From: Planctomycetota bacterium
Lineage (GTDB): Bacteria > Planctomycetota > Planctomycetia > Pirellulales > Pirellulaceae
DNA length: 64,000 nt
Reading direction: 5' to 3'
NCBI GenBank assembly: GCA_026692845.1
Contig: JAPLNM010000106.1
Span: 38,150-102,149 of the forward strand
Part shown: in pieces, positions 54,509 through 61,786 of the stretch
Layout: each line of letters begins with the position of its first letter
How positions within the stretch are numbered: position 1 is the stretch's first letter
Program-made: the position numbers and the translations under genes
The notes under the pieces: generated by a model
The model's database searches: none
Seen by the model: only the letters and a program-made list of their open reading frames with translations
What the model was told of the DNA's origin: nothing

Positions 54509-55224
54509 GGCACGTTCATTCTTTCATCGAGTGGGCCGACTGAATCGTCGGCAGAGGGTTGGAGCGCATAGAAGAGAGGAACGCTGGCGATCGCTCCGGT
54601 CAAGGGTGCAACGAGATAGATCCACACCGATTCCAAATGCATCGAGACAAGTGCTGGGTCTAAGGATCGGGCTGGGTTCATAGAAGCCCCGGAAATAGGT
54701 CCTGCAAACATCGCCTCGAGTGCGATCAGAGCACCGACGGCGATTCCGGCCATGGCACCTTTTTCTTTCGAGCCGGTCGAGACACACAGGATCACGAGCA
54801 ACAGGATCCAGGTCAGGATAAACTCCATGAGGAAAGACTGCGCAGATCCGTTGGCTGGCAGTGTCGCTCCGAGGGTTGGGTGGGTTGGGAACATCCCACG
54901 CAGCATCAAGCTCGCGAGCAACGCCCCGGCGCATTGACAGGTGATATAAGGGGCAACGAGGTGTCCTGGGAATTTTCGGGCGATCCAAAATCCGATGCTC
55001 ACCGCGGGATTCAGATGGCAACCGGAGATATCCCCGAGGGCATAGATCAGTGCCAGGACGATCAACCCAAAGGTCATTGCGATCCCCGCATGTCCGATCG
55101 CTCCGTTGCTCACGTCGTTGATGACGATAGCACCGGTGCCGCAAAAGACCAGAGCGAAACAACCGAACGATTCGGCGAGTAATCGTCGCGCCGTATCGGA
55201 GAGCTTGAGTGGTTGGTTCAGCAT
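54505..55224 (-). CDS. Aquaporin/aquaglyceroporin (AqpS-like arsenite channel)
   Basis: A 239-aa MIP channel with six helices and two NPA motifs (GCHLNPAVSIGF and GASMNPARSLDP). In the operon it takes the place of an ArsB or Acr3 pump, as described for the arsR-aqpS-arsC arrangement of Sinorhizobium meliloti, where arsenite leaves by downhill flow. The ATG at 55224 (MLNQPLKLSDTARRLL) overlaps the arsR stop by seven bases; the longer reading, to 55602, lies in arsR. Confidence 0.88.
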   Translation of the reverse strand: MLNQPLKLSDTARRLLAESFGCFALVFCGTGAIVINDVSNGAIGHAGIAMTFGLIVLALIYALGDISGCHLNPAVSIGFWIARKFPGHLVAPYITCQCAGALLASLMLRGMFPTHPTLGATLPANGSAQSFLMEFILTWILLLVILCVSTGSKEKGAMAGIAVGALIALEAMFAGPISGASMNPARSLDPALVSMHLESVWIYLVAPLTGAIASVPLFYALQPSADDSVGPLDERMNVP

Positions 55225-55631
55225 GAGCCGTTCTCTTTGTATGCTCGATTGACTGGGCGTTGATTGGATTCCCGCGAGGTGACTTCTTCCATCAGGCACA
55301 AGCCTTGGTCGAGCAGCGACCGGACGCACAGGTCGACCAATTGGTAATGGATGCTGTTGCCTTCTCGGCGTGAACGAAGGATCCCCAGATCCGAGAGGCG
55401 CTGGAGTTGGTTCGAGACGGCTTGGGGTTTCATCCCTAGCGAGTTGGCCAGATCGCTGACGCACAATTCGTCGGCTCTGACCAGTGCATGGAGCAAGCGT
55501 AGGCGTGTGTCGTTGGCGAGAACTTTGAAGACTGCCGAGAGCCCACCGGCTTGGATGGGTGAGAGCAGGGGTCGGTCCTTGAGCGCGATCTGCTTGCAGC
55601 ATGCCGAAGAGGTTTTGTTGGTTTTGATCAC
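55218..55631 (-). CDS. arsR: ArsR family transcriptional repressor
   Basis: A 137-aa winged-helix repressor that releases the operon when arsenite binds. The helix-turn-helix is ELCVSDLANSLGMKPQAVSNQLQRL, with REGNSIHYQLVD as the wing. Candidate As(III) ligands are the N-terminal SSACCKQ and the Cys in ELCVSD, together with CVRSLLDQGLCLM in the C-terminal helix. The start is a GTG with AAGAGG upstream. It is the first gene of the arsenic operon. Confidence 0.88.
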   Translation of the reverse strand: MIKTNKTSSACCKQIALKDRPLLSPIQAGGLSAVFKVLANDTRLRLLHALVRADELCVSDLANSLGMKPQAVSNQLQRLSDLGILRSRREGNSIHYQLVDLCVRSLLDQGLCLMEEVTSRESNQRPVNRAYKENGSC

Positions 55632-55664
55632 TGGCCTCTTTCTGCGACGGTGTTGTGATGGACT

Positions 55665-55684
55665 ATTACACTATGCCGTGTAAT
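55665..55684. promoter_or_regulatory. Probable ArsR operator
   Basis: A perfect inverted repeat ATTACAC-N6-GTGTAAT, 33 bases upstream of the arsR GTG. Spacing and position fit a dimeric ArsR site that overlaps the promoter. Confidence 0.65.
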
Positions 55685-55753
55685 CGTGTTCGTCAAGCCT
55701 TCGGGATGGCGACACGGATTTTTGTTGAACCTCTAGCCGATCCTTTGCTGTGA

Positions 55754-55880
55754 CCAGGGAAGACAGGGAAGAGTTTTAACCACGGAAAACACGGAAAACA
55801 CCGAAAACACGGAAGGCAGGGTAGAAAGGGGAGAGCTTTAAACATGGAAAACACGGAAGGCAGGGAAGGCACGGAAGAAA
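55754..55880. repeat. Degenerate ACGGAA/ACACGG repeat in the 55.7-56.1 kb gap
   Basis: The interval 55685-56109 has no gene. It contains repeated words (CACGGAAAACACGGAA, CCGAAAACACGGAAGGCAGGG, GGAAAACACGGAAGGCAGGG). The same word type recurs, in reverse, near 55920-55950 and at about 36960. This looks like decayed satellite sequence. Confidence 0.6.
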
Positions 55881-56109
55881 TCAAAATGCATCCCTTCGAT
55901 ACGTCTTATTATTAGCACCCTTCCGTGTGCTCAGTGTGTTCTGTGGTTTCACTCTTGCACCCAAACGTTGGCTTCCGCACGACGGCAACCTAGTGTCGCC
56001 CTCCGGGCTAAACAGCCTGCCTAAATGCTTAGTCTTGCAATGCTGAATTCGTTCTCCGAATCATCCAGCCAGTACCAAACGTGACGTCACCAACCAAACG
56101 CCCTATCGC

Positions 56110-59082
56110 CTAGCGACTCGGACTCTTTTCGAACGTATAGGATCGCATCGAGTAGGCTGGAACGAGGACCTCCAATTCCAAGATCTCTTGGGGACTTATG
56201 GGCATCGTTTGTGCTGTATTGTCCAGAGTCGCATGGTCCAGAGTCTTATCGTCCAGGGGGGCGTCTGCTCGCGTTTGACGCACATCGACACGTTCTCGCA
56301 ATCCCGTATAGTGCATCGGGACCTTGAGCCTCTCACGCAGTTGGCCAGAGGTCGGATTGTAGACGACAAGCATCCCTTGGGTGGTCAATTGCGGATTGAC
56401 GTGCAAGCACCAATCGAGTCCTGAGGCATCGGGACGCCGCCCATGGATCAGGTCGCTCTCGAGAATATCGCGGTGCTGTTTGTACCAAGCGACCTGCTGC
56501 TTGACCATCTGCTTGACCCTATCGGTATCGTAGAGTCGAGGACCTCGATAACAGGCTTGGACTCCGAGTCCTAAGTTCGATTGGATCATGTTTCGATAAT
56601 GATCGATATTCTTGTCGAGCGGTTCGATTGTCGCGGCTGGGCCTCCTCCGTGATACTCCGTCAGCGGGACGAACATCCAGCCCATGCTCGGGGTCTTTTG
56701 CCATGTCCCATCGTAGATGTTCTGGCGCGTATGGATCGTTTGCTGTTCCCGAGGCAATGACCAATTGACCTCGCGATATCCCATCCCGGTTTTATTCGAA
56801 CCGACCAAGAAATAATGGTCTGGGACGTTCAAGAATAAGCCTTCTTCGCGGCACCAACGGTAAAACTCTGCGATCGTCTCCCACTGATTCCATCGCGAAT
56901 CGTCGAGGCCTTGATGCCCAGGATGCAATTGGCTCTTGCACGGATCGCCGGGGTACGAGCCGTCGTGTTCCAGGAGAGTAAAACCGCTGTTGCGGTGGAA
57001 TTCATAGAGCCTTGCAAAGTACTCGTTTCCCCATGAGCTTTCCAAGCAAGGCGAGTTTCCGAAGGTAGGCTTTTGACCCTCGGGCATGACCACATCCTCG
57101 TTGACCGAGATCGATCGAGATGCCAGAAGGGAATAGCTTCCTATTTCGATGTTCTTCGCCTTGGCTGCCGCTGCAAATTTCTGGGCTTTTTCCATCATCG
57201 CGCCGCTTTGGCTCTCGAGATTGAATCCGCTGCCAAAGCTCAAGATGAGCATCTCGAAGCCGACCTCATGGCACTGCTCGATCGCTCTGAGTACGGAGGC
57301 TTCGTCCGATGCGATCAAATGCATCATCAGTGGGTTTTCGGTTACCCAAGGTGCGATGCAGCGAAAGAGTTTTCGGACGGCCAAGCCCGATCGTTCGCGA
57401 TCGAAGGAATCATGCACCAGCACCCATCCTCGATACGAACTCCAGCTCTGACCTGCGGGTAGGGTTTGAGCAGGTCCAAGATCCGGACCGATTTCAAGCA
57501 AGCATGGAGTCTTCTTCTCGTAGTTGACTTGGGTGTGGTAGTCAGGATCGGCTACCCAACGATACGACCTGCGATTGGCCCCTTGACTGGTCATCCCTCC
57601 AAAGGCCATCTCGGTTTCGATGTGGAGGTTTGGTGGAGTCAGTCCGACGCTCAGCGCGTCGACCTCCGAGGTGTGCTCGACGGCGGCAAGGACATCACTG
57701 CAGTATCGATCGACGCGGACCGGGCGTGGGGTTGAATTTTCGATGGTGATCCATTTGCCGTAAGCAGGCAGTCCGTCGTAGAGTTCATAGTGCACATCGA
57801 CGCGTAGACGGCTTTGAGCGTCGTCTTCGACCAGTCCTTTGTCCCATTTACTATAGACTCGGAAATCGTAGAAGCCGCATTGAGTCCGCTTCGGCACGGA
57901 TGGGTCCTGCGTGGTGGCTTGCAAATTGTCCTTCGGGTTTCCGGATCGATCGGATTTGCCGATCCGTACGGCAGTCGGATGGATACCGTTCCAAGGGATC
58001 TGGAAGAGCTTGTGGTAGACGCGCTGGTCGGCTGGTCGCTGGGGATCTACCGAGTCGCTCGGTATGGTATCTACTGGTGAGTTCGACGGTTGTTTCAGTT
58101 GGGCCACATCCCAAATCATTTGGTCCTCTTGCCATCGAACGCGGAGTGCATAGCGACATGTTCGCTCGATGCCATTGTCTTGTGCAGCGAACTGAGGGAC
58201 TTTGACCAGCGTTTCCCGTCCTTGGTTTCGGAGTTCAAAGTGTCCGTGTTCGCCGCGATCACCGGGCCTTAGGTTCACTTCGATCGCGCCGTCGGGGCAG
58301 ACCAAGGCCAAGCCGGGTCCCCAGCTTGTGTCTTGATCATCGATCGGATCGATGGCGACCTCGACGCAACCGGCATCCTGGGGCACGGGACGTTCGAGGA
58401 GCAAGGCGCGACCGACTGGGCCGGTGAGGATCAGTCCGCCGTGGGCGTTTTCGATCCGAAGGGTTTGCGGGTCGCTATTTTTCGCGTTGAGAGCCGTAAG
58501 GTTTTTCCAATTCGATTCGTGGTTCTCGAACGAATCCTCCCAGAGCAACGATCGGCCTTGGTCCGAGCCGACGCCTTGGCTCCAGAGCGTTCCTGGTTTT
58601 GCAAAGCGCAGCACCAGTTCGATACCTTTGGGGGGCCAAGCTGTATTGGGAGCATGGTGGCGAGTCTGCTTCCATTCCATGCGGGGCAGGATCGACGGTC
58701 GGATCTCATGGCCTTGGTACTGGAACGCACCGGGATCGTTTTTAAGGGATGCAAGCCAGGAGGGGTCTAGGAAGGCGTAGTTGGGTTGCCCTTGGAGTCC
58801 GCCGATGTCGTAGCGTTGACCGTCGAGTTCGACGGTAGCCTCGGGCTTGATCCCTCGGAGGATCGTCTCGCCGGTCATCAGATTGCGAAAGCCGATGGTC
58901 GCAGCGTTGGGGACCAGGGCGATACGGCGTTCGATCAGTCCGTTGCTCAGCACGAGTTCGCGTCCGCCTGGCTGCAACTCGGCCTTGGCCTGATAAGCAG
59001 CTGGATCGACCAACCAATCTTGAGCCAAAGCAAACGAAGAGCCAAGCCCGAAGGCGAGAAGGCACACCAGGCAACGCAACAT
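56110..59082 (-). CDS. Large exported glycoside-hydrolase-like protein
   Basis: A 990-aa protein with a signal (CLVCLLAFGLGSSFALAQ). The N-terminal half is beta-rich (LVLSNGLIERRIAL, as in supersandwich domains of GH36/clan GH-D). The second half (about 560-900) is a barrel with HEVGFEMLILSFGSGF, LLEHDGSYPGDPC and CREEGLFLNVPDHYFLVG, in which the Asp of EHDGSY is the likely nucleophile. The C-terminal beta domain has a Leu-Asp-rich near-repeat (DDKTLDHATLDNTAQ). Similarity to alpha-galactosidases is by layout; the substrate is unknown. Three small genes upstream on the same strand could belong with it. Confidence 0.6.
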   Translation of the reverse strand: MLRCLVCLLAFGLGSSFALAQDWLVDPAAYQAKAELQPGGRELVLSNGLIERRIALVPNAATIGFRNLMTGETILRGIKPEATVELDGQRYDIGGLQGQPNYAFLDPSWLASLKNDPGAFQYQGHEIRPSILPRMEWKQTRHHAPNTAWPPKGIELVLRFAKPGTLWSQGVGSDQGRSLLWEDSFENHESNWKNLTALNAKNSDPQTLRIENAHGGLILTGPVGRALLLERPVPQDAGCVEVAIDPIDDQDTSWGPGLALVCPDGAIEVNLRPGDRGEHGHFELRNQGRETLVKVPQFAAQDNGIERTCRYALRVRWQEDQMIWDVAQLKQPSNSPVDTIPSDSVDPQRPADQRVYHKLFQIPWNGIHPTAVRIGKSDRSGNPKDNLQATTQDPSVPKRTQCGFYDFRVYSKWDKGLVEDDAQSRLRVDVHYELYDGLPAYGKWITIENSTPRPVRVDRYCSDVLAAVEHTSEVDALSVGLTPPNLHIETEMAFGGMTSQGANRRSYRWVADPDYHTQVNYEKKTPCLLEIGPDLGPAQTLPAGQSWSSYRGWVLVHDSFDRERSGLAVRKLFRCIAPWVTENPLMMHLIASDEASVLRAIEQCHEVGFEMLILSFGSGFNLESQSGAMMEKAQKFAAAAKAKNIEIGSYSLLASRSISVNEDVVMPEGQKPTFGNSPCLESSWGNEYFARLYEFHRNSGFTLLEHDGSYPGDPCKSQLHPGHQGLDDSRWNQWETIAEFYRWCREEGLFLNVPDHYFLVGSNKTGMGYREVNWSLPREQQTIHTRQNIYDGTWQKTPSMGWMFVPLTEYHGGGPAATIEPLDKNIDHYRNMIQSNLGLGVQACYRGPRLYDTDRVKQMVKQQVAWYKQHRDILESDLIHGRRPDASGLDWCLHVNPQLTTQGMLVVYNPTSGQLRERLKVPMHYTGLRERVDVRQTRADAPLDDKTLDHATLDNTAQTMPISPQEILELEVLVPAYSMRSYTFEKSPSR

Positions 59083-59095
59083 GGTAGAGATCTTA

Positions 59096-59797
59096 CTATT
59101 TGAAAGTTTGAGCCGCTCGGCGCGGTGGACTGACGTTCGTCGTGCGTCCGAGAATCTCTCTTAGTATACGCTGTTCCAATTCGGTGTCGTTCTCTTGTCG
59201 GATCCAGCCTAAAGTAATCGGTTGTCCTACGAGTCCGGGGCTGGCCCGAACGATGGTGCCATCGTGCCTAGCGATCGCGGAACCTTCGGAGGAATACTGC
59301 GAGCGGTCGACGTCCTCGAGTTCCTTGATCACCTCGACAGCAACCGAGAAGCCTTGTTCGATCGGTATGGCTCTTACGTAGCAGGTGCGTCGGATGGTTT
59401 GCAAGGTGCTTTGGATGCGTTGGAATCCATAAGCGGTATCTTTTCGCCATGGTTCGAGGAGCGTTGCGCCGATTTCAGGATACGTCTCCATGCGCCCTTC
59501 GAGCCATTGCGTTGCATCGCGCGAGGCTCGCTGCTCGGACTTGATCCGAAAGTAATCCTCGACGGTATCTACGATTTGGTTCCAGAGAAACTCGCTGTCG
59601 TTGACTCCGACGGTGATCGGATTGGACAACTGCGTTTTCTTATCGAGCGGTATCGAAGGAATCAGGAATCGCGCTTGTTGCAAATACGAGCAGCCACTCA
59701 GGCCACTTCCGACGACAAGCCCGGCGAGGACCTTTGAGCCAATCCACGCACCGACCGATGCGAGCTTGAGAAAATTCCTTCGATCCTGACAGGTCAC
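59096..59797 (-). CDS. Hypothetical lipoprotein with a twin-Arg-like signal
   Basis: A 233-aa protein. The N-terminus has DRRNFLKLASVGAW, a twin-arginine type motif, followed by a lipobox LSGC near residue 36. The rest is helical and beta, with LWNQIVDTVEDYFRIKSEQR and IKELEDVDRSQ. The family is not recognised. The GTG start overlaps the stop of the upstream gene by four bases (GTGA). Confidence 0.65.
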   Translation of the reverse strand: MTCQDRRNFLKLASVGAWIGSKVLAGLVVGSGLSGCSYLQQARFLIPSIPLDKKTQLSNPITVGVNDSEFLWNQIVDTVEDYFRIKSEQRASRDATQWLEGRMETYPEIGATLLEPWRKDTAYGFQRIQSTLQTIRRTCYVRAIPIEQGFSVAVEVIKELEDVDRSQYSSEGSAIARHDGTIVRASPGLVGQPITLGWIRQENDTELEQRILREILGRTTNVSPPRRAAQTFK

Positions 59798-60147
59798 GAG
59801 CTAGAATCCTGCTGCGGTTTGGGCTTCGATACCCCCTGGGGATTCAAGTCCTTAAGGGATTTGCCGAGGCGTTTTCGTGGGGTTCGATTCGATGTCGGCA
59901 GGCCATCGGCCGAGCCCTGAGCCGCGTCGATCGGTCCGAGGCCAGTGCCTAGGCTCTCGACGGCTCCGCTGCCAATGGCTTTGGCGATGCTCGGATGATA
60001 GCTTTCGTTGCTATCGACGGTCCCTAAGGCATCGAGTGCGTCGCTTACGCCAAGCAAAACCGATTGCTTGACCCCTTGGCGAATCCATCCGAAAAATCCG
60101 TTGTTGGTCATAGAGTCAGCCACCTTCAAGGTTTGCGTGGAATCCAA
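59794..60147 (-). CDS. Small hypothetical protein coupled to a lipoprotein gene
   Basis: A 117-aa protein with a hydrophilic, Pro/Lys/Ser-rich C-terminus (PRKRLGKSLKDLNPQG). The start is uncertain: a near-cognate codon at 60147 or the ATG at 60111 (MTNNGFFGWIRQG). No domain is recognised. It overlaps the next gene by four bases. Confidence 0.5.
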   Translation of the reverse strand: MDSTQTLKVADSMTNNGFFGWIRQGVKQSVLLGVSDALDALGTVDSNESYHPSIAKAIGSGAVESLGTGLGPIDAAQGSADGLPTSNRTPRKRLGKSLKDLNPQGVSKPKPQQDSSS

Positions 60148-60210
60148 TGGGCTTCGACCTGCGATGCTCCATAGTCCGAATCAAGGCTACCAAAGCCCGG
60201 CGTCGAACCG

Positions 60211-60252
60211 CCAGTCCAGAATTGCCAGTCCAGAATTGCCGTTCCAGAATTG
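60211..60252. repeat. 14-bp tandem repeat between two genes
   Basis: Three copies of CCAGTCCAGAATTG (60211-60224, 60225-60238, and 60239-60252 with two changes). It lies just downstream of the lipoprotein/TPR gene and outside coding sequence. Confidence 0.8.
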
Positions 60253-60265
60253 CCAGCAGGCCGCA

Positions 60266-61414
60266 TCAAAAAAACGTCGACTGGTACCACCAATCCTTCC
60301 AGGTCCAACCCGGAGGAGGGATAAACGGAAGGATGGTGTACCAAGGTTGGTCGTCCAACGAACGCGCTTGCGCAGTCGATGGTTTGTAGGACGACTGCGG
60401 CTTGGCCTCTGGCTTGGCAAGCATCGGAGCAGGGGGGGGGAACGAGGACGAATTGGGCTCAAAACATGCTTGGTAGTCGCGTTGAACCGTATGGATCCAA
60501 GCGGAGGTTTCGGCCGTTTCATCGCCCGGCAGCCAAGACAGTTGCGTATGTTCGAGCCGATTGCGGGCCAATTGAAAATCTTCTTTGGCCACCGCGGCCA
60601 AGCTGAGGTTATGCCAAGCGGCACGATTCCAGGGGTGCAAGTCGGCGACTTCTTGCCATTCGCGTTCGGCCTGCTCCCATTGCCCGAGCCTTGCATAGGC
60701 ATTGCCTTTGCGTACGCGCGCCGAGCCGGGCATCATCCAGGGCAGATCGAGCGTCGCCTGGGTGGCGGTCGTCGTTGGGACCACCATTTCCCAAGACCTT
60801 CGAGCGCTTGCGGCAATCACTTTGGATTCTCCGGAACCTTGGTAAGCCAGATCTGGGTAGTCGAGTTGGGCCCGTTTGTGATCCATATCGATGGTGTGTT
60901 GACCGATTCGGCTACCTGTACGCGCGTCGAGTACCGTCCAGCGAACACTCATGGATTCATCGGGCTGTTTTCTTTGGAGAAAAGAAAACAGCCGACGTTT
61001 GTCGGGGACCTTGCGTGGTCCAAGATCGTGGTGGAGGACTTCTCCGCTGAGAATAACCTGAGCGCCGGCCCGTTTCGCTGCACCGTAGGCCGCCATTTCG
61101 CTCGGCTGACCATCGTAAGAAACCAATTGAATTCCGCTCATCTTCTCGAGTTGATCTGGGTACAAAACCGCCAGATGAGGCATCGTTTGAGGCCGGGTAG
61201 CGATCAAGCTTTTGTCTAGCTTTTCGGCGACTTCATCCGGCCCGCCGACTGGAGCGACCGCCACAGAAACTGCCGAGCCTGCCGATAGCCGAGGCGTTTT
61301 CCACACGTGCATCGGTGCGTTCATGTGGCAACCCGTCAGCAGCGCAAAGAACATTAGCGCAAAAAACATTAGCGCAAAAAACATTCCGGAAAACAAAAAT
61401 CCAAAGCGAATCAT
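60266..61414 (-). CDS. Lipoprotein with a TPR-like C-terminal region
   Basis: A 382-aa lipoprotein with signal FLFSGMFFALMFFALMFFAL and lipobox LLTGC. The hydrophobic core is expanded by a 15-bp tandem repeat. The N-terminal half (VSVAVAPVGGPDEVAEKL, AYGAAKRAGAQVILSGEVL) resembles a GNA1162/LpoB-type lipoprotein. The C-terminal half has a TPR unit (GNAYARLGQWEQAEREWQEV) and a Pro-rich tail. The ATG at 61414 (MIRFGFLFS) is chosen. It probably attaches to the inner side of an outer membrane-like layer and stabilises a complex. Confidence 0.7.
   Translation of the reverse strand: MIRFGFLFSGMFFALMFFALMFFALLTGCHMNAPMHVWKTPRLSAGSAVSVAVAPVGGPDEVAEKLDKSLIATRPQTMPHLAVLYPDQLEKMSGIQLVSYDGQPSEMAAYGAAKRAGAQVILSGEVLHHDLGPRKVPDKRRLFSFLQRKQPDESMSVRWTVLDARTGSRIGQHTIDMDHKRAQLDYPDLAYQGSGESKVIAASARRSWEMVVPTTTATQATLDLPWMMPGSARVRKGNAYARLGQWEQAEREWQEVADLHPWNRAAWHNLSLAAVAKEDFQLARNRLEHTQLSWLPGDETAETSAWIHTVQRDYQACFEPNSSSFPPPAPMLAKPEAKPQSSYKPSTAQARSLDDQPWYTILPFIPPPGWTWKDWWYQSTFF
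61341..61385. repeat. In-frame 15-bp tandem repeat in a lipoprotein signal peptide
   Basis: Three copies of AGCGCAAAAAACATT (the first with one change), coding for repeated Met-Phe-Phe-Ala-Leu in the hydrophobic core of the signal peptide. Confidence 0.88.
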
Positions 61415-61786
61415 AAGTTTGGCGATCCAAAACGTGTCGTCGTGTGCAAGGAGTCCAATGCCCGCGTCCAAAGCACGCGTCCAAAGCCCGCAAGCGACAA
61501 GCAATACGCAAAATCGCTCTAAAGTGTCAAGGAGGACTGGGCAAACAGGGAAAGAGGGTGCCTTGCGACTTGGGCACGTGCGCCTTGCGCATGCAACAAA
61601 CCTCGCAAACCGCTTGGCTTATTTTTTATTTCCTGTTTTTCCCGCTAAGAAACCTGCTGCAGAATCGTTAACTCCTACGAAAATCCTTCTTTTTCGGCCG
61701 CCATGGCTCGTCGCGGGCCTCGCGCGATCTAGACTGGAAATAGACCTCGATTCGAACCATCCTAAGAATCAACTTTTGTTACCTAT
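61415..61786. other. Divergent intergenic region
   Basis: 372 bases between the minus-strand lipoprotein gene and the plus-strand partial gene. No repeat or clear promoter was recognised apart from the expected divergent start sites. Confidence 0.4.

Noticed and set aside
60008..61219. A 403-codon plus-strand ORF
   Set aside because: It is antisense to the lipoprotein/TPR gene and partly crosses the 14-bp repeat; no protein features.
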